From Scandinavium hiltneri (GTDB lineage Bacteria; Pseudomonadota; Gammaproteobacteria; Enterobacterales; Enterobacteriaceae), in contig NZ_JALIGE010000067.1 in NCBI RefSeq assembly GCF_024764835.1, positions 1-64,000 of the forward strand: DNA of 64,000 nucleotides, given 5' to 3'. Made by a program: the position numbers and the translations under genes. Below, one piece after another: positions 33,255-42,125 of the stretch; position 1 is the stretch's first letter; each line of letters begins with the position of its first letter. A model generated the notes under the pieces. It searched no databases. It was not told the DNA's origin and worked only from the letters and a program-made list of their open reading frames with translations.

Positions 33255-34466
33255 TCAGGAAAGTGCGTATTCAGCAGAGAAATTCATTTCCCCTAACTGA
33301 ATGGCATCGAGTGCAATCATCTTTTCTTCATTGGTCGGAATAACGGCGCAGGCGACCGCCGAATGTGCGCCGGAAATAATCCGTTCCTCGCTTCCATGCA
33401 GGGCGTTTTTATCTTCGTCCAGCGTCAGGGAAAACACCTGCAAATGCGCCATCACCAGTTGGCGAATTAACGTGGAGTTTTCGCCGATCCCGCCGGTAAA
33501 AATAATGCCGTCGAGGCGGTGTAATGAAGCAGCGTGCCCGGCAATGTGGCGCGCGATGCGATGCACAAAAGTCTGAATGGCGAGCCGGGCGTGCGTGTGC
33601 CCGTCGTGCCACGCCTTTTCGAGCGTGCGCATATCCGACGAAAGCCCGGAAATACCCAGCAGCCCGGACTCCTTATTCACGACCCGCTCCAGATCACTGA
33701 AGCTTTGCCCGGTCTGTTCGGCAATCCACGCCATCGCACCAAAATCGACGTCGCCGCAGCGGGTGCCCATCATCAGCCCTTCCAGCGGCGTCATGCCCAT
33801 TGAGGTATCCACGCTGCGCCCGTTACGAACCGCGCAAATCGACGCGCCGTTCCCCAGATGCGCAATCACCAGCCCGGAATCCTCTTCACGCAGGCCCAGC
33901 AGGGTATGCGCCTGCTGGCTGACATAGCGATGCGAGGTGCCGTGAAAGCCGTAGCGACGCACGCCCAGCCCTTCAAAATAGTGCCACGGCAGACCGTACA
34001 GATACGCGTGCGGCTCCAGTGTCTGGTGGAAACTGGTGTCAAACACCGCCACCTGTTGCACGCCGGGGAACAAACGCTGCGCCGCCTCCACGCCGCTGAG
34101 GTTGGCGTAGTTGTGCAACGGTGCCAGCGGTGAAACTTCACGGATTTGAGCGATTACCTCGTCGGTAATCCGCACCGATTCACTGAAAATACTGCCGCCG
34201 TGGGCGATACGGTGGCCAATTAAGGCCACGCTGTCGATCAGGGCGCGTTTTTCCAGTTCGCTGGCAATCGCCTGCAACGCACATTCGTAGGTTGGGTAAG
34301 CCAGCGTCGCTGGCTCACCTCCATTCACCGTGAGGGCTGCGCCTTCGTTATTGATGCCGTCCGCGAGGCCGGTCAGCAATACGTCCTGGCTTAGTGCATC
34401 CAGTACCGAAAACTTAATCGATGAGGATCCACAGTTAATGACCAGCACTACCGGAAATTCAATCAT
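33255..34466 (-). CDS. tdcD: propionate kinase TdcD
   Basis: Makes ATP and propionate from propionyl-phosphate, the energy-yielding end of anaerobic threonine breakdown. It is 403 aa, of the acetokinase family: VLVINCGSSSIKFSV at the N-terminus, GHRIAHGG, FDTSFHQT, and HLGNGAS. It stands between tdcC and tdcE and is separated from tdcC by 20 bp. Confidence 0.96.
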   Translation of the reverse strand: MIEFPVVLVINCGSSSIKFSVLDALSQDVLLTGLADGINNEGAALTVNGGEPATLAYPTYECALQAIASELEKRALIDSVALIGHRIAHGGSIFSESVRITDEVIAQIREVSPLAPLHNYANLSGVEAAQRLFPGVQQVAVFDTSFHQTLEPHAYLYGLPWHYFEGLGVRRYGFHGTSHRYVSQQAHTLLGLREEDSGLVIAHLGNGASICAVRNGRSVDTSMGMTPLEGLMMGTRCGDVDFGAMAWIAEQTGQSFSDLERVVNKESGLLGISGLSSDMRTLEKAWHDGHTHARLAIQTFVHRIARHIAGHAASLHRLDGIIFTGGIGENSTLIRQLVMAHLQVFSLTLDEDKNALHGSEERIISGAHSAVACAVIPTNEEKMIALDAIQLGEMNFSAEYALS

Positions 34467-34486
34467 TTACGACTCCGTCATCCTGT

Positions 34487-35818
34487 TCAGAACAGCTTAT
34501 AAACGATGTTCAGAATGGTCAGGAAACCAATGGCAGTAACAAAAATGTTGTCCGCCTTCCCTTTGAATTTCGCCAGCGCCGGGACTTTACGAATCGCGAA
34601 CATTGGCAGCAGGCACAGCAGCGAGGCGATAATCGGCGCGCCCATCGCTTCAATCAAATCGAGGATATTCGGGTTGGCGTATGCCACCACCCAGGTTGAG
34701 CCCATGATGAAAATCATGCTCAGGGTGTTCAGTTTGCGGCTGGTGATTTTGGTCTTGTCGCCTTTGTAACCGAACTTGAGGATCAGCCCGTTCAGCCCTT
34801 CCAGCGTACCGAGGTAGTGGCCGAAGAAGGATTTGAAGATAGCGACCAGCGCGATAATCGATGCGCCGTATTCCAGCACGGTGGCGAACGTTGTTTTCTG
34901 TCCGGTCATCGACGCGAAGTGGTTCGCGAGGTAGGAGAGCACCGGAATGTTCTGCGCTTTGGCTTCCGCCATGTTTGCCGGAGAGAGCGTGAACAGGCAG
35001 CTAAAGGCGAAGAACATCACCACCGCGACCATCAGCATACTGGCGCGACCGATGATTTTGGAACACTTCTTCTCGGTGTAATCGCGACCAAACTCCCCTT
35101 CATACTCTTCGCGCTTGGAGACCACGAACGACGAGACAATCGGCGAGAAGTTGAAGGAGAACACCATGATGGAAATACCCAGCCATACGGTGACCAGAAT
35201 GCCGTCGTGTCCGGTAAAGGCGATGTCGCTGAGGTGCACCTGATCAATGACCGCTGAGTTCCAGTAAGGGATCAGCGACAGCGAAATCAGCACCAGGCTT
35301 GCGATGAACGGGAAGACCAGGAAGCTCATCACTTTGACCATCAGGTCCTTACCGAACCAGATGACAAATGCCATCACCAACAGCAGGCACAGCGCCACCA
35401 GGCCACGGTTAAGCGGCACCATCTGCAGCTGGTTTTCCCAGAAGGTCATGAAGGTGTTGGTTATCGTGACCCCGTAAATCCACAGCAGCGGGCAAATCGC
35501 AAAGAAGTAAAGGAAGGTAATGACTACGCCGCCGGTTTTGCCGAAGTGTTCTTCGACGGTTTCGGTGATATTGCCGGACGGATTGCTCCCCGAAAGACAA
35601 AGCCGCGCCAGCGCCCGGTGGCAGTAAAAGGCAATCGGATACGCCAGCACCAGCATCAGTAAAATCGGGATCAGGCCACCGTAACCGGCACGGATCGGGA
35701 AAAAGAGCACCCCTGCCCCGATGGCGGTGCCAAACAGGCCCAGCGTCCAGGTGGTGTCAGATTTGCGCCAGGCCGACGCTTTGTCGGTACTGGCAATGAG
35801 GGTTTCTGCGTTGCTCAT
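34487..35818 (-). CDS. tdcC: threonine/serine:H+ symporter TdcC
   Basis: An inner membrane transporter of the HAAAP family bringing L-threonine and L-serine in under anaerobiosis. It is 443 aa, the E. coli length, with about eleven membrane segments. The first follows WTLGLFGTAIGAGVLFFPI and the last ends TAIGFLTILNIVYKLF. It is coupled with tdcB (23 bp). Confidence 0.96.
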   Translation of the reverse strand: MSNAETLIASTDKASAWRKSDTTWTLGLFGTAIGAGVLFFPIRAGYGGLIPILLMLVLAYPIAFYCHRALARLCLSGSNPSGNITETVEEHFGKTGGVVITFLYFFAICPLLWIYGVTITNTFMTFWENQLQMVPLNRGLVALCLLLVMAFVIWFGKDLMVKVMSFLVFPFIASLVLISLSLIPYWNSAVIDQVHLSDIAFTGHDGILVTVWLGISIMVFSFNFSPIVSSFVVSKREEYEGEFGRDYTEKKCSKIIGRASMLMVAVVMFFAFSCLFTLSPANMAEAKAQNIPVLSYLANHFASMTGQKTTFATVLEYGASIIALVAIFKSFFGHYLGTLEGLNGLILKFGYKGDKTKITSRKLNTLSMIFIMGSTWVVAYANPNILDLIEAMGAPIIASLLCLLPMFAIRKVPALAKFKGKADNIFVTAIGFLTILNIVYKLF

Positions 35819-35841
35819 AAAAGTTTCCTTATCAAAAGAAA

Positions 35842-36831
35842 TTAAGCGTCAACTAAACCGGTAATTTGCGAGACGCGGGACAGGTCGATATTGCCGCCAG
35901 AAACGATGCTGACGGTTTTGCGCCCACGAATATGTTCATCAAGTTTGCCGCTGAGCAGCGCCGCCGAGGCCAGCGCGCCCGCGCCTTCGGTAATGACTTT
36001 ATTGCGCTGAATGAGCGCCACCATGCTGCGGCGAATGTCGTCTTCACTGACCAGCACAATGTCATCCACCAGTTCGCGCACGATTTCAAAAGTCAGAATG
36101 CCTGGGCGGGAGACGTCGCAGCCGTCCGCCAGCGTGGCGCGGGTGCGGTGGTTGGTGATTTCCCCGGCGCGGAACGAGGCCGCCATACCGTGTACGTTTT
36201 CGGACTGCACGCCGATGATGCGGATGGTCGGGTTAATGGATTTGATTGCCATGGCGATCCCCGCAATCAGGCCACCGCCGCCGATCGGTACAATCACGTT
36301 ATCGACGTCGTACAGATCCTGGAGGATCTCAAGCCCGATGGTGCCCTGCCCGGCAATAACCATTTTGTCGTCATACGGCGGGATGAAAATGCGCCCTTCC
36401 ATTTCGACGATTTCACTGGCGCGGGCGATGGTGTCGTTAAAGCTGTCACCGTGCAGCACCACTTCGGCGGAATAATCCGTGGTGGCAGCGACCTTCGATT
36501 TCGGTGCGCTGCGCGGCATGACCACTTTGCCGTCGATGCCGAGCATCGCGCAAGAGAGCGACACGCCCTGCGCGTGGTTCCCGGCGGAGCATGCCACGAT
36601 GCCTTTGCGTTTTTCCGCTTCGGTCAAAGAACTTAATTTGTTAAATGCGCCGCGGATTTTAAATGAACCGGTACGCTGCATATTTTCGAACTTGAGGTAT
36701 ATTTCGCCTTTGCAGCATTCGCTCAAATAATTAGAACGCGGCATCCCGGTTTTATATATTTTACCGGCCAGACGTTTTTGCGCCATTTGAATATCATCAA
36801 GGGTGACGGGCAGATCGTATGTAATATGCAT
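35842..36831 (-). CDS. tdcB: catabolic threonine dehydratase TdcB
   Basis: A PLP enzyme that deaminates threonine to 2-ketobutyrate (and serine to pyruvate) and is activated by AMP. It is 329 aa. PLP lysine in TGSFKIRGAFN, phosphate loop PIGGGGLIAGIA, and substrate loop SAGNHAQGV. No C-terminal ACT-like regulatory domain, so it is the catabolic enzyme and not IlvA. Confidence 0.96.
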   Translation of the reverse strand: MHITYDLPVTLDDIQMAQKRLAGKIYKTGMPRSNYLSECCKGEIYLKFENMQRTGSFKIRGAFNKLSSLTEAEKRKGIVACSAGNHAQGVSLSCAMLGIDGKVVMPRSAPKSKVAATTDYSAEVVLHGDSFNDTIARASEIVEMEGRIFIPPYDDKMVIAGQGTIGLEILQDLYDVDNVIVPIGGGGLIAGIAMAIKSINPTIRIIGVQSENVHGMAASFRAGEITNHRTRATLADGCDVSRPGILTFEIVRELVDDIVLVSEDDIRRSMVALIQRNKVITEGAGALASAALLSGKLDEHIRGRKTVSIVSGGNIDLSRVSQITGLVDA

Positions 36832-36915
36832 TTTATCCTCTTCTCAGGAATAAAAATAAAAGGGGGCAGAGCCTGTATTCCAGCGCTCCAGAGTAAGTAA
36901 TAATAAAAAGTTAAA

Positions 36916-37854
36916 TCAGACTAATTCGGCGATTTCTTTTCGTTTGCGACAATTATGCAGTGAATATTGTTTTGCCAGTTCGACTAATACTGAGGCAGAT
37001 TTTTTAATTCGATAATTCTTTGACCAGATGGCGGCATAGCGCGCCACCGGCAACACGTCTTCGACGGGCAGCGTAATAAACTGGTTTGAACCAAACGGGG
37101 CGGTCATGTCGCACGGGATGACGGTCAGGAAATTGGCATTCAGAACCAGGTTGTAGATGGTGACGACGGAGTCGGTTTTAACGATGTTCTCGGTGCTAAT
37201 GTGGTGTTTTTCGAAGGTGGTGAGCAGCTCTTTATAGAATCCCATATCGGTTTGCGGCAGGACCCACTGTTCGTTTTGCAACGCGTCCAGCGTGGTCATG
37301 CCGGTGCATGTTCGGGATTTACTGGCCACCAGCACGAACTCGGATTCAAACAACGGCTCGACGTGCAGATCCTGTAGCTGCATTTCATCGCTAAGGGTGC
37401 CGATCGCGAAATCCAGTCGCCCATCACGCAGCGCCGGGAGGAACGATGCCAGCTGTGCTTCGTACATCGATACCTGCGCCTTCGGGAACACCTCTTTGAA
37501 TTTCTTCATCATGCTGGAAAGAAAGGTAAAGCCAATCAGCGACGGGAACCCGAAGGAAACGTCCACCACATGGCTACAGCTCAGGCTGTTAATCTCGCTC
37601 ACCATGTTTTTCATTTCACGGGTGATGGACTCGGAATAGGAGAGTAAAACCTGGCCGGCACTGGTGAGCGTCACGCCGGTATTTTTCCGGACCATCAGCT
37701 CAATGCCAAAATAGGATTCGATGTCATTGATCGTTTTACTGACCGCAGGCTGGGTTAAACCGAGCTGTTTCGCCGCCGAGCCGATAGAGCCACTTCTGAT
37801 GACTTCCTGAAAAACCACCAGCTGCTGCGTTTTCGGTAAAATGATATTTTCCAT
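36916..37854 (-). CDS. tdcA: LysR-type activator TdcA of the tdc operon
   Basis: A 312-aa LysR regulator, first gene of the operon and its activator. The start MENIILPKTQ matches the E. coli length; the frame stays open 45 codons further upstream without similarity. N-terminal winged HTH (LVVFQEVIRSGSIGSAAKQLGLTQ-like segment, 12-60) and a C-terminal effector domain with LVASKSRTCTGM and NLVLNANFLTVIPCDM. An 84-bp gap separates it from tdcB. Confidence 0.96.
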   Translation of the reverse strand: MENIILPKTQQLVVFQEVIRSGSIGSAAKQLGLTQPAVSKTINDIESYFGIELMVRKNTGVTLTSAGQVLLSYSESITREMKNMVSEINSLSCSHVVDVSFGFPSLIGFTFLSSMMKKFKEVFPKAQVSMYEAQLASFLPALRDGRLDFAIGTLSDEMQLQDLHVEPLFESEFVLVASKSRTCTGMTTLDALQNEQWVLPQTDMGFYKELLTTFEKHHISTENIVKTDSVVTIYNLVLNANFLTVIPCDMTAPFGSNQFITLPVEDVLPVARYAAIWSKNYRIKKSASVLVELAKQYSLHNCRKRKEIAELV

Positions 37855-38018
37855 CTTATTCACCCTTAATTTCCATTTCGCGGTGAATTCTAGGCAATAT
37901 AACCCCTTGGGGTATGTGCGATTACTCACAGTTTGCCAGAAACCGTTTTTACACAACCCAACAAAAGGAAAAAAACCGTTAAAATTCATATTGTTGATTA
38001 TTTTTCATCTGCATTTAG

Positions 38019-38034
38019 AGTGATTTTCATCAAT
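38019..38034. promoter_or_regulatory. possible CRP site upstream of tdcA
   Basis: AGTGATTTTCATCAAT (ATTGA-N6-TCACT on the tdcA strand) resembles the TGTGA-N6-TCACA consensus. It lies about 165 bp ahead of the tdcA ATG. tdc is CRP-dependent in E. coli. Confidence 0.45.
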
Positions 38035-38073
38035 AAATAAGACGGGTATAAATTTATTTTATGGAGATAAAAC

Positions 38074-38181
38074 ATGCCATTCATGATTATATTTCCCGCT
38101 TGCTTAAGGCTAACTTTCAATCAATTAGCGAGCAGGAAACACTCATTCATTAATCAATTATTTTTGTATTTATCAACATAA
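38074..38181 (+). CDS. possible small ORF divergent from tdcA
   Basis: A 35-codon frame beginning MPFMIIFPACLRLTF after TATGGAGATAAAAC, which contains a good GGAG site. E. coli has the small regulator tdcR at this divergent position, but I cannot show similarity. It may be chance in an AT-rich spacer. Confidence 0.25.
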   Translation: MPFMIIFPACLRLTFNQLASRKHSFINQLFLYLST

Positions 38182-38574
38182 GCTATAATGTCACACGTAA
38201 ATAAAGGTTAAATTCAGATCAGGTTCGCACTATTATGTTAATCACAGCGCCGCAGCAATGTTTTGTTATCATTGCCTAAGCTTGTTCTTAACATGCAATC
38301 AGAAATTAGAACATATTTACAACACTGCCTTTTGCCGTAAATTCAGGCTAATATTTTACATAGCCTGACATTCCTAAGCATAAGAATGAACTCAATTACG
38401 CCATGACAGTCTTTTGTGCTCCATGTCGCATATTGAACATCTTGCTGCTTTCGGCGTGAGTGCAGGCTGCCAGATTATTTTTAAACAACACTCGGATTGT
38501 CGCATTAATGACCAGACAGCTAAGATCGGGCTTATCCTTCCTAATTTCTCCGCTTTCGCGCGGGTGGAGTCAGT

Positions 38575-39441
38575 ATGTTTGATTCAAAAATGGCGGACCT
38601 ACGACAGGGACGATGGAAAAAACGTCTTCCGCTGCTGGTCTTAAAAGGCGCTCGCAGCGGTAATCCTTATGATTACTACGCGGTGCATTTGGTTGATGTC
38701 GACCGTAATCGCTATCAACTGGTGGGGTACAAGCATCGCGCCGTGACGCTTGCCCGCTGGGATTATGACGTGGGGCGCTATCTCGACGAGCAGCGCATCA
38801 GCGTGGCGGAACTCGACGCAATGCAGGCAGAAATTATCCATCACCGCAGCTACGGGCCGGTGAGTTTCTCCGGCATTCTTGGCTTCAGCTTTAGCTATCG
38901 CACCCGTTTCGCCTATATCAAAACCCTGTTTAGCCGGGGCAAAGGCAAACTGGTGTCGACGTTTTTCGCCAATAAAGAGCTGAAAAGTCGCGACCGCATC
39001 GCCCTGCTTAATCTGCTGGTGAATGAATACATTCAGCAGCGCCCATCGCGGCTTCACGCTGGCGTGCTGATCGATGAAGTGATCGAAATGCTGTACGGTA
39101 AGCTCTGGTACAAGCACATTCGCAATGAAGAGTTTCGCCGCAAGGTGAGACTGCTGCTCAAATCGCTGATCATCACCGGGGATTTGGCGCAGAAAGATGA
39201 CCGCTATTACGTGCAGCCGCAGTCCGTCGCGACGATTGTCGAATTTGAGAAAGAAGAGCGTCGCGTCGAGCAGCAGGACAAAATGCAGCGCAATTTCGTG
39301 CGCCTGATGATTGTCATCACCGCCTCTACGGCGCTGATCACCCTTGCGCTGCTCGGGCTGGCGGGCGTGGTCGATTTGCATAAAGTCTGGGACGCCCTCA
39401 GCAACCTCAATCCGTTCAGCGTCCTGATGAAGCTGATTTAA
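38575..39441 (+). CDS. hypothetical protein with one C-terminal membrane helix
   Basis: A 288-aa protein I do not recognise. The ATG follows GGTGGAGTCAGT. A soluble basic domain of about 240 residues (with WYKHIRNEEFRRKVRLLLKS, looking like a small winged-helix module, and YYVQPQSVATIVEFE) is followed by one membrane helix at about 245-267 and a short tail. The layout suggests a membrane-anchored cytoplasmic domain. Its 3' end faces the next gene 16 bp away. Codon use is like the chromosome. Confidence 0.7.
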   Translation: MFDSKMADLRQGRWKKRLPLLVLKGARSGNPYDYYAVHLVDVDRNRYQLVGYKHRAVTLARWDYDVGRYLDEQRISVAELDAMQAEIIHHRSYGPVSFSGILGFSFSYRTRFAYIKTLFSRGKGKLVSTFFANKELKSRDRIALLNLLVNEYIQQRPSRLHAGVLIDEVIEMLYGKLWYKHIRNEEFRRKVRLLLKSLIITGDLAQKDDRYYVQPQSVATIVEFEKEERRVEQQDKMQRNFVRLMIVITASTALITLALLGLAGVVDLHKVWDALSNLNPFSVLMKLI

Positions 39442-39456
39442 TGCCGCTTCCTCTCA

Positions 39457-40095
39457 TTATCTCTCCTGCCTCACCCACTGATAAACAGGTACCCGGCGAA
39501 GGGTACCTGTCAGCGTATCGAACGCGTCCACTTCGGCGGTGGAAATCTTCATGCCGGACTTTCTCAGGGTAGAAACATCCGCGGCGATACGCTGCATGCC
39601 AAACCAGAACAGGCCATCCAGCGCCGTAACCGGTAAACCAGCCTCCAGCGCCAGTCTCAGACGTTCGCGCGGGGCTTTCACCTGTTTCGCAATATTCTGA
39701 TAGGAGGCTGTCGTGACGTTTCCTGACTCAACCCGGCGTATACGGTTGGAGAAACGGTAGCGGAACGTTTCCGGCACGTGGCTGAGATCGGCTTTGAGAC
39801 TATAAACGCAACCATAGCGGTTATCGCTGATGGTGACGGGTTTACGGCTGAGTTGCAGCTCACCACGCAAACGGTCGATTAACTGCGGCGCGCGGATCAG
39901 TTGCAGGCGAAAAGGCAGCTCAAAACTGGTGACATAATCCACGTTAAGCAAGGCCAGCCGCAAACGCGCCTCACTGCCCGCTTTTTCCTGTCGACACTCT
40001 TCAAGCACTTCAGCCCATTGCTGCGTCAGCCGTGGCGATTCATCCACTTGCGTAAACTGATATTTTTCAATTTCATAATCGATGCGTGCTGCCAT
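39457..40095 (-). CDS. hypothetical protein with possible winged-helix C-terminus
   Basis: A 212-aa soluble protein, ATG after AAGGAAATATCC. The N-terminal half is charged (LTQQWAEVLEECRQEKAGSE). The last ~65 residues (ALDGLFWFGMQRIAADVSTL, then RKSGMKISTAEVDAFD) resemble small HTH domains of phage and plasmid proteins that set out a recognition helix and a wing. It is convergent with the membrane-anchored hypothetical at 38575, and the two share a 15-bp gap. No named family could be assigned. Confidence 0.68.
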   Translation of the reverse strand: MAARIDYEIEKYQFTQVDESPRLTQQWAEVLEECRQEKAGSEARLRLALLNVDYVTSFELPFRLQLIRAPQLIDRLRGELQLSRKPVTISDNRYGCVYSLKADLSHVPETFRYRFSNRIRRVESGNVTTASYQNIAKQVKAPRERLRLALEAGLPVTALDGLFWFGMQRIAADVSTLRKSGMKISTAEVDAFDTLTGTLRRVPVYQWVRQER

Positions 40096-40159
40096 GGATA
40101 TTTCCTTACCCGCATACCCTCAATTTTCACTCACTTTACCGCATAAAACTTCCCCTGCG

Positions 40160-41044
40160 CTACTGCGCTACCGCGTGCTGTAAGTGATCAATAAAACCAC
40201 TGAGCTTGGGCAGGCGGTGCAGATCATGACGATAAAGCATGTGTACCGGGCGCGGTGTGGGCAGCCAGGCATCCAGCACTCGCACCAGCTCGCCGCGTTT
40301 GAGTTCCTCACGAAGTAAGATTTCAGGCTGAAGCAACAGCCCTGCTCCGGCGAGCGCCGCCATTTTCAGGCCCAGTCCATCGTTGCAGGCCAGTACCGGA
40401 TCGCGCCGCCATGGGCTTTCCACCTCACTGCCGGACAGTCGCCATTCATTGCGGGCATTCCACACCATATGCGACAAGCAGCGGTGGGCCGTTAAATCCT
40501 GTGGGGTCTGCGGCGTACCGTAGCGAGCAAGGTAATCCGGCGCGGCGCAGATAACCATCCGGTACTGACACAGCGGTTTTGCCACCAGATCGCCGTCGCG
40601 CAAATCACCTATTCGCACAGCGAGATCGAACCCTTCTTCCACCAGGTTCACTACCCTATTGCTGAGGTCGAGTTCCACCCGCACGTCCGGATAGCGCTGT
40701 AAAAACGTGGCCACTGCCGGGGCCACGATGCAGGCACCGAGCGTTGACGGCGCACTGATACGCAAAGTGCCGGATGGCGCTGCGCGCAGGCGCTCCACGG
40801 AAGCATCCGCTGCCGCCACCTGTTCCAGCACCCGCCGACACTCTTCGGCGTACACACGTCCGGCATCCGTCAGGCTCTGGCGACGGGTGGTTCTGTCCAG
40901 CAGTCGCGCACCCAGCGTGGTTTCAAGCGCAGTGATATATTTCCCAACCATCACCGCGGAAATTTCCAGCCGCGTCGCCGCGTCGGTAAAGCTGCCGCAT
41001 TCGACCACCGCCACAAAGATTTCCATACTGCGAAGCTTATCCAT
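40160..41044 (-). CDS. LysR-family regulator divergent from an SDR gene
   Basis: A 294-aa LysR protein starting MDKLRSMEIFVAVVECGSF, with an N-terminal HTH (11-60) and an effector-binding domain with GTLRISAPSTLG and LSHMVWN. It is transcribed divergently from the SDR gene across a 98-bp spacer, the usual geometry for LysR control of the neighbour. The closest type is the large DhcR/YafC-like group; the effector is unknown. Confidence 0.9.
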   Translation of the reverse strand: MDKLRSMEIFVAVVECGSFTDAATRLEISAVMVGKYITALETTLGARLLDRTTRRQSLTDAGRVYAEECRRVLEQVAAADASVERLRAAPSGTLRISAPSTLGACIVAPAVATFLQRYPDVRVELDLSNRVVNLVEEGFDLAVRIGDLRDGDLVAKPLCQYRMVICAAPDYLARYGTPQTPQDLTAHRCLSHMVWNARNEWRLSGSEVESPWRRDPVLACNDGLGLKMAALAGAGLLLQPEILLREELKRGELVRVLDAWLPTPRPVHMLYRHDLHRLPKLSGFIDHLQHAVAQ

Positions 41045-41142
41045 ATTCCGAACCTGTTGTTATTAATGTTCTAACCTGATGCCCGTTTATCGCACATTTA
41101 ATTCGGTAAAGAATAGACCTGATACCCAATGAGGAGCGGATT
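41045..41142. promoter_or_regulatory. shared control region between the LysR and SDR genes
   Basis: A 98-bp AT-rich divergent spacer. Partly symmetric T-N11-A motifs that LysR proteins favour are present (for example around 41064-41080), but none stands out. GAGGAG at 41130 is the SDR ribosome site. Confidence 0.45.
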
Positions 41143-41751
41143 ATGAAAATAGTGGTTGTAGGTGCCAGCGGCACGCTCGGTCGTGCAGTTGTGGCTGAGC
41201 TGGAAAAAAATGCAGAGAACACGGTTTTCCGCGTGGGTCATAGCCAGGGCGATATGCGGGTCGATTTGAGTGATGAAGCCAGCGTTGATGCGCTGTTTGC
41301 CCAGACGGGCAAGGTGGATGCGATCATCGCCACTACCGGTAATGTTTTTTTCGGGCCGCTGAGCGAGATGACGGCGGAAGACTTTACCCTCGGGTTGCAG
41401 GATAAGCTGCTCGGGCAGGTGCGTCTGGCGCTGAAGGGCCAGCATTTTCTCAATGACGGCGGGTCCATTACACTGACCAGCGGGATCATCGCCGATGAGC
41501 CTATCGGCCAGGGCGTCAATGCTACCAGCGTAAATGCGGCGCTGGCGGGCTTCGTAAAAGCCGCTGCCTGCGAATTACAGCGTGGGATAAGGATAAATCT
41601 GGTGAGCCCGACGCTTTTGACCGAATCGGAAGCGGTTTACGGCCCGTTCTTCCCTGGTTTTGAAAGTGTTCCGGCCGCACGCGTGGCGCTGGCGTTTCGT
41701 CGGAGTGTTGAAGGGGTGCAAAGCGGGCAGGTGTTGAAAGTCGGGTATTAA
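41143..41751 (+). CDS. atypical short-chain dehydrogenase/reductase lacking the usual active site
   Basis: A 202-aa Rossmann protein with nucleotide motif VVVGASGTLGRAV (5-17) and the GSITLTSG strand. In the place where SDRs have YSASKAAL it reads ATSVNAAL, so both the catalytic Tyr and Lys are replaced. This matches the Lin1944-like SDR group, which keeps the NAD(P)-binding site but lacks the standard active site. It lies under the divergent LysR gene. Function unknown. Confidence 0.88.
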   Translation: MKIVVVGASGTLGRAVVAELEKNAENTVFRVGHSQGDMRVDLSDEASVDALFAQTGKVDAIIATTGNVFFGPLSEMTAEDFTLGLQDKLLGQVRLALKGQHFLNDGGSITLTSGIIADEPIGQGVNATSVNAALAGFVKAAACELQRGIRINLVSPTLLTESEAVYGPFFPGFESVPAARVALAFRRSVEGVQSGQVLKVGY

Positions 41752-41754
41752 AGT

Positions 41755-41784
41755 ACAGGCCCGGTGAGCGAAACGCCACCGGGC
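41755..41784. repeat. REP-like palindrome
   Basis: acaggcccggtgagcgaaac followed by gccaccgggc: arms gcccggtg/caccgggc with a gcgaaac-type loop. It resembles the repetitive extragenic palindromes of Enterobacter/Citrobacter-type genomes. No T-run, so not a simple terminator. Confidence 0.7.
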
Positions 41785-41805
41785 AAAAAACGTCACTGAT
41801 TGAAA

Positions 41806-41964
41806 TCAGTCGCGCGTCTGAACCCAGAACGCGTGGATCAGACCCGGGATATAACCGAGCAGCGTCAGCACGATGTTAAGGATAAACGCCCAGCCAAATC
41901 CTTTACCCAGCAAAACGCCCAACGGTGGGATGAGAATGGTAAAAACGATGCGCCAGAAACCCAT
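41806..41964 (-). CDS. yqaE: Pmp3/YqaE family small membrane protein
   Basis: A 52-aa proteolipid starting MGFWRIVFTILIPPLGVLLG, with two membrane helices and the ending GYIPGLIHAFWVQTRD, nearly identical to E. coli YqaE. An in-frame upstream extension to 42039 has no support. Pmp3 proteins affect membrane potential under stress; YqaE is Cpx-regulated in E. coli. Confidence 0.95.
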   Translation of the reverse strand: MGFWRIVFTILIPPLGVLLGKGFGWAFILNIVLTLLGYIPGLIHAFWVQTRD

Positions 41965-42125
41965 AAAAACTCCATGCAATGAGTCATGATAAAAAAGAGA
42001 TACTTCTCTAAGCGTAGCCATTGTCGCCCGACCTGGCATTTTCGCCCATCGCGTTTACCCTCTTTTACCTTTTTAACCCTGCGTGCGCTAAGGTATAACG
42101 ACAGGCAATAAAAAAGGAGAACACA

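Larger units (their letters stand above)
37855..38573. other. tdc upstream control region and spacer
   Basis: About 720 bp of AT-rich sequence between tdcA and the next gene. It holds a CRP-like site (38019-38034), a possible small frame (38074), and a perfect 8-bp inverted repeat tcaggcta/tagcctga (38343-38350 and 38361-38368). E. coli has CRP, IHF and TdcA/TdcR control ahead of tdcA; the length and AT-richness fit a long control region. Confidence 0.5.
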
